Origin: Hymenobacter arizonensis
GTDB lineage: Bacteria; Bacteroidota; Bacteroidia; Cytophagales; Hymenobacteraceae
NCBI RefSeq assembly: GCF_900115775.1
Contig: NZ_FOXS01000001.1
Location: 1,364,001-1,428,000 of the forward strand
Direction: 5' to 3'
DNA: 64,000 bases
Position numbers and translations under genes: made by a program. The notes below the pieces were generated by a model. The model searched no databases and was not told the origin of the DNA. It worked only from the letters and a program-made list of their open reading frames with translations. Shown one piece after another: positions 61,325 through 64,000 of this stretch. Each line of letters begins with the position of its first letter. The first letter of the stretch is position 1.

Positions 61325-62206
61325 TTACTTCCGCCGTCCCTGCAAAATCAAGAGGCGCCTCACATTGTCTACTTCCATTTCGTCGGGCTGCAAGGTCAGA
61401 GTTTTTCTGATGCTCTTGGGAGAACGGCCACCGAACAACACCACCGACATGCCGGCCGCCCGGGCCTGGGCCATGTGTTGTGGGGTGGCACGGCCGGCGT
61501 CCAGCACCAGCGTTTTCACGTGCTCGGCTTTGGCTTGGCCAAGGCCCGGGGTTATGTCATCGGCCGTTACTTCCAACCCGATGGGCAGGGTGGGCATCTC
61601 AGCCCGCGCCAAGCGTACAGTGGTGGGCTCCTGCGTCACGAGCGATACTTGTTGCAAGGGCACCTGATAACGACGCAGACTGCGGGCTAGCTGGCGAATT
61701 AGGACAGACGAGCGGGCTGCTTGCTGGGCCGGCGGCAGGCACTGGTCGTCTTCGTGCAGGTCGAGGTGGAGGCGGGGGAAGGTGGGGCGACGGCTAAAGC
61801 GGGCCAGCAAGGTGTCGAAAGTGATGGGTTGCTCCTTGTGGAACCAGTCGTAGGGCCAGCCCCCGCGGTAGCGCAGCTGCACCAGCTGGGCGGCGCTGTG
61901 TTCGCTCACGCAGCCGCGGCCGGTGCTATTGTTCTCCAGTCTCTGGTCGTGGTAGAGTATCACTACGCTGTCCTGGCTGAGCTGGAGGTCGACTTCTACA
62001 CCGTCGGCGCCCAGGTCCAGGGCGTGCTGCACCCCGCGCCAGCTGCTGGGCGGCCGGAAGTTGAAGGGGCTGATGGGTGTGAAAAAGCCCGAGCCGGCGT
62101 GGCCCAGAATCAACAGCTTGGGGTTGGCAACGGGCGCAGATTGGCCCATGAGGCACGTGCTGGCCAGCAGCATAAGGCCGGCAAATAGAAAAAAAGCTGT
62201 TCGCAT
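61325..62206 (-). CDS. Glycerophosphodiester phosphodiesterase
   Basis: A 293-residue exported GDPD that cleaves glycerophosphodiesters to glycerol 3-phosphate and an alcohol. It shows the catalytic His in ILGHAGSG, the metal ligands in GVEVDLQLS and the second His in VVILYHDQRL. The signal peptide fits ATG 62206 (MRTAFFLF). It lies 86 nt after the PAP2 gene on the same strand; both act on phospholipid-derived phosphates. Confidence 0.9.
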   Translation of the reverse strand: MRTAFFLFAGLMLLASTCLMGQSAPVANPKLLILGHAGSGFFTPISPFNFRPPSSWRGVQHALDLGADGVEVDLQLSQDSVVILYHDQRLENNSTGRGCVSEHSAAQLVQLRYRGGWPYDWFHKEQPITFDTLLARFSRRPTFPRLHLDLHEDDQCLPPAQQAARSSVLIRQLARSLRRYQVPLQQVSLVTQEPTTVRLARAEMPTLPIGLEVTADDITPGLGQAKAEHVKTLVLDAGRATPQHMAQARAAGMSVVLFGGRSPKSIRKTLTLQPDEMEVDNVRRLLILQGRRK

Positions 62207-62292
62207 AAAAAGGGCCACTGGCGCGTGTCGGTGGCCCTCTGAACGGCAAAATCCTGGCAGGGTTGAGCCTGCTCGCTAACTCTAGCCGGGCT

Positions 62293-62985
62293 CTACTTTT
62301 GCAAAACAGGCACTTCCTCTTCTGCAGGGTCCTGGTGCAAGACAGGGGCCTCTAGCACGTTGCGGGGCACCCCCAGCAAGCCAAACAGGAAAGTAAAGGC
62401 CACCACCAGCCAGATGGAGGCCCATACATCACCCAGGTAGTGGGCTCCCAGCACCATGCGGCCCAGACCAATGAGCACGGGCAGCACCAGCAACGGCTTC
62501 TGCCAGCGCGGGAAGGCCACCGCCAGCGGCCAGAATAAGCTGAAATAAACGGCGGTGTGCGTCGAAGGAAAGGAATCGTTGTGCGGCCCGGGCTGCCACA
62601 GACCCGTGCCCGCGTAGCCCGAATCGAACAGGACCTCGGGCCGGAGGCGGTGCACTACCCCTTTCAGCACCTTGGCCGTCACCATGCTGAACTCGTGCGT
62701 TAGCAGCAGAATCAGAAACAGAGTAGCCTGCGGGCGTCGGAGCACGTAGCGGCCCACCACAAAGGCTGCCCCGAGCAGCAAGAAAAAAAACGGGATGCCC
62801 AGCAGGCGGGTCATCAGCACATCGTGAACGGCATCGGCTGCGGAAGTCAGCTCGCCAAAAAACGGGGCCAGCCAGCCGAAATTAGCCCGAATGAACAGCG
62901 CCAGCGGCTGGTCGAGAAACAGTATACACAGCCCGCAGGCCGGCACGGTTACGGCCGTGAACAGGAGAAACTGGCGTAATGTCAT
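62293..62985 (-). CDS. PAP2-family membrane phosphatase, second copy
   Basis: A 230-residue integral membrane phosphatase with motifs KGVVHRLRPEVLF, DSFPSTHTAVYFS and GRMVLGAHYLGDV, matching PAP2 lipid phosphatases. Substrate not known. ATG 62985 (MTLRQF) precedes the first helix; the frame upstream is not conserved. The C-terminal tail is acidic. Confidence 0.9.
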   Translation of the reverse strand: MTLRQFLLFTAVTVPACGLCILFLDQPLALFIRANFGWLAPFFGELTSAADAVHDVLMTRLLGIPFFFLLLGAAFVVGRYVLRRPQATLFLILLLTHEFSMVTAKVLKGVVHRLRPEVLFDSGYAGTGLWQPGPHNDSFPSTHTAVYFSLFWPLAVAFPRWQKPLLVLPVLIGLGRMVLGAHYLGDVWASIWLVVAFTFLFGLLGVPRNVLEAPVLHQDPAEEEVPVLQK

Positions 62986-63010
62986 TCGGGAATAAGTTCT
63001 GGCGTGGTCG

Positions 63011-63161
63011 CCCACCGCGTTAACCTCACCCCTGCCGGGCACGGCCCCTAATCCCCTCTCCCGTGGAGAGGGGGAACTAGTCCTAGTTTTAGCTCTAAAA
63101 ACTAGAATTAGAAGCTAATCCCTCCTCTCCACGGGATAGGGGGTTAGGTTGACGCGGTGGG
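63011..63161. repeat. Imperfect inverted repeat, family E relative
   Basis: CCCACCGCGTTAACCTCACC and its partner GGTTGACGCGGTGGG, with TAATCCCCTCTCC / CTCTCCACGGGATAGGGG inside. Similar C-rich phrases to the 48-bp repeat at 26870-27038. Confidence 0.75.
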
Positions 63162-63176
63162 ACAAGAGGGCTCAAA

Positions 63177-64000
63177 TCAGCTCATGGCCGAATTTAAAGC
63201 CACAATGGCGGGCTTGTACTCTTCACGGCCAACAATAAACTGAATGTTGACCTTGCGCAGCGCAAACCCAGCACTCCGAATATTAATTCCCGCTTCGGCC
63301 AGGGCCCCTGCGGCCCGGGCCAGCAGGCCGGGCTCGTCAATGTTGGAGCCGATGAGGCAGACCAGGGCTGCGTTTTCGATGGTCACCATTTCGTACTTGG
63401 CTTCCAGGGCAGCTACCAGTTCGGGTTGCAGGTCCTTTTCCCAGATGAGCAGCGTGATGCTATTGGCGCTGGTGGCTTTGAAAATGTAACTGACATTGGA
63501 GTCGAAGAACGTCTGCATCAGCTGCAGGTCGAAACCGGCCGTGCCTACCATCAAAGGGTCGTGAATGTCAATGAGCACGACTTTATCGGTGCCGGTGATG
63601 ACTTCGATGTGCTTGCGGGCCGACACGTAGTCGCGGGTGATGAGCGTGCCGGGGTGCTCGGGCTCGAAGGTGTTCTTGATGCGCAGGTTGATGGCATTGA
63701 TTTCGAGCGGCTTCGAGGCCTTGGGGTGAATGGCCTCCATGCCCACGTCGGCGAGCTGGTCGGCCACGTCGTAGTTGGTGAAGCCCACGGGGCGGCAGTT
63801 ATCCAGGCCCACAAGGTTGGGGTCGGCGGAGCAGAGGTGGTATTCTTTGTGAATAATGGCCTCTTCGGGGTGCACGGCCACGGCTATCTTGCTGAATGTG
63901 ACCTCGGAATAGCCGCGGTCGAACTCGCGCATGATGCCTTCGGTGCCCTTGGTGTAGCCGGTAGCGATGCAGATGGTGTTGGCAAAGTCGATGCCGGCGA
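63177..64000 (-). CDS. lysC: Aspartate kinase, C-terminal part (cut by window edge)
   Basis: About 274 residues reading from beyond the right edge. TKGTEGIMREFDRGYSEVTF and FSKIAVAVHPEEA belong to the end of the kinase domain, followed by two ACT domains (VVLIDIHDPLMVGTAGFDLQ and ALVCLIGSNIDEPGLLARAA) that bind lysine or threonine as feedback effectors. It makes aspartyl phosphate for lysine, threonine and methionine. The 5' end is outside the window, and a fusion with another domain there cannot be excluded. Confidence 0.93.
   Translation of the reverse strand, partial: AGIDFANTICIATGYTKGTEGIMREFDRGYSEVTFSKIAVAVHPEEAIIHKEYHLCSADPNLVGLDNCRPVGFTNYDVADQLADVGMEAIHPKASKPLEINAINLRIKNTFEPEHPGTLITRDYVSARKHIEVITGTDKVVLIDIHDPLMVGTAGFDLQLMQTFFDSNVSYIFKATSANSITLLIWEKDLQPELVAALEAKYEMVTIENAALVCLIGSNIDEPGLLARAAGALAEAGINIRSAGFALRKVNIQFIVGREEYKPAIVALNSAMS

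Overview
The window looks like a chromosomal segment of a GC-rich Bacteroidota bacterium, most likely a Hymenobacter-like member of the Cytophagales. Support: two SusC/TonB-type outer-membrane barrels with carboxypeptidase-like N-terminal domains, a GLPGLI protein, DUF2911, YceI and DUF6799-type proteins, a large Bacteroidota-type GAF protein, an almost complete absence of Shine-Dalgarno sites, and at least fifteen Bacteroidota -7 promoter boxes (TAnnTTTG, sometimes TAnnTTCG). The genus is inferred from these signs and not proved.

Layout. 1-7.9 kb: rarA (cut by the window edge), an EamA exporter, a RhuM-Fic protein, dihydrolipoyl dehydrogenase, a TPR lipoprotein, a geranylgeranyl-reductase-like flavoprotein and fabG. 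7.9-14.2 kb: a more accessory stretch with an AT-rich orphan gene, a YiiX-like peptidase, a DUF6364/PIN toxin-antitoxin pair, a VWA membrane protein, an SDR and an MBL hydrolase. 14.3-23.1 kb: a pseudouridine synthase, dnaK, a LEA14-like lipoprotein, an EEP hydrolase with purE, marC, and an OmpR/histidine-kinase pair. 23.2-30.2 kb: a GLPGLI gene next to a large barrel, then a MarR regulator next to a second barrel. 30.3-38 kb: hemE, a PhnA C-terminal protein, a heptose-7-phosphate kinase, an aminotransferase, a long glycosyltransferase fusion, recR and clpS. 38-48.2 kb: YceI with its MarR regulator, a dipeptide epimerase, a dicarboxylate symporter, two lipoproteins, a GAF protein and a PAP2 phosphatase. 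48.3-58.7 kb: tRNA-Leu, a methyltransferase, an M61 peptidase, an MBL hydrolase, a sodium/solute symporter, an orphan TonB C-terminal domain, an ABC exporter, DUF2911 and an SDR. 59-64 kb: a CocE/NonD hydrolase, a GDPD, a second PAP2 phosphatase and the C-terminal part of aspartate kinase.

Most genes are housekeeping and in short transcription units. Clear functional couples are the histidine kinase with its response regulator, the PIN toxin with its antitoxin, MarR with YceI (palindromic operator over the promoter), MarR with a TonB-type receptor (the same operator sequence before both genes), purE with the EEP gene, and GLPGLI with its barrel. No CRISPR array, prophage, IS transposase or rRNA was seen.

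The strongest unexplained structure is in the intergenic DNA. At least six families of long inverted repeats, with arms of about 18-50 bp, occupy gaps throughout the window. One copy is nested inside another at 31.4-31.7 kb. Other observations worth a second look are a perfect 24-bp palindrome inside the RhuM-Fic coding sequence, a glycosyltransferase fused to a glycosylphosphotransferase-like module that has lost its catalytic centre, and promoter boxes so close to start codons that several genes are probably leaderless.
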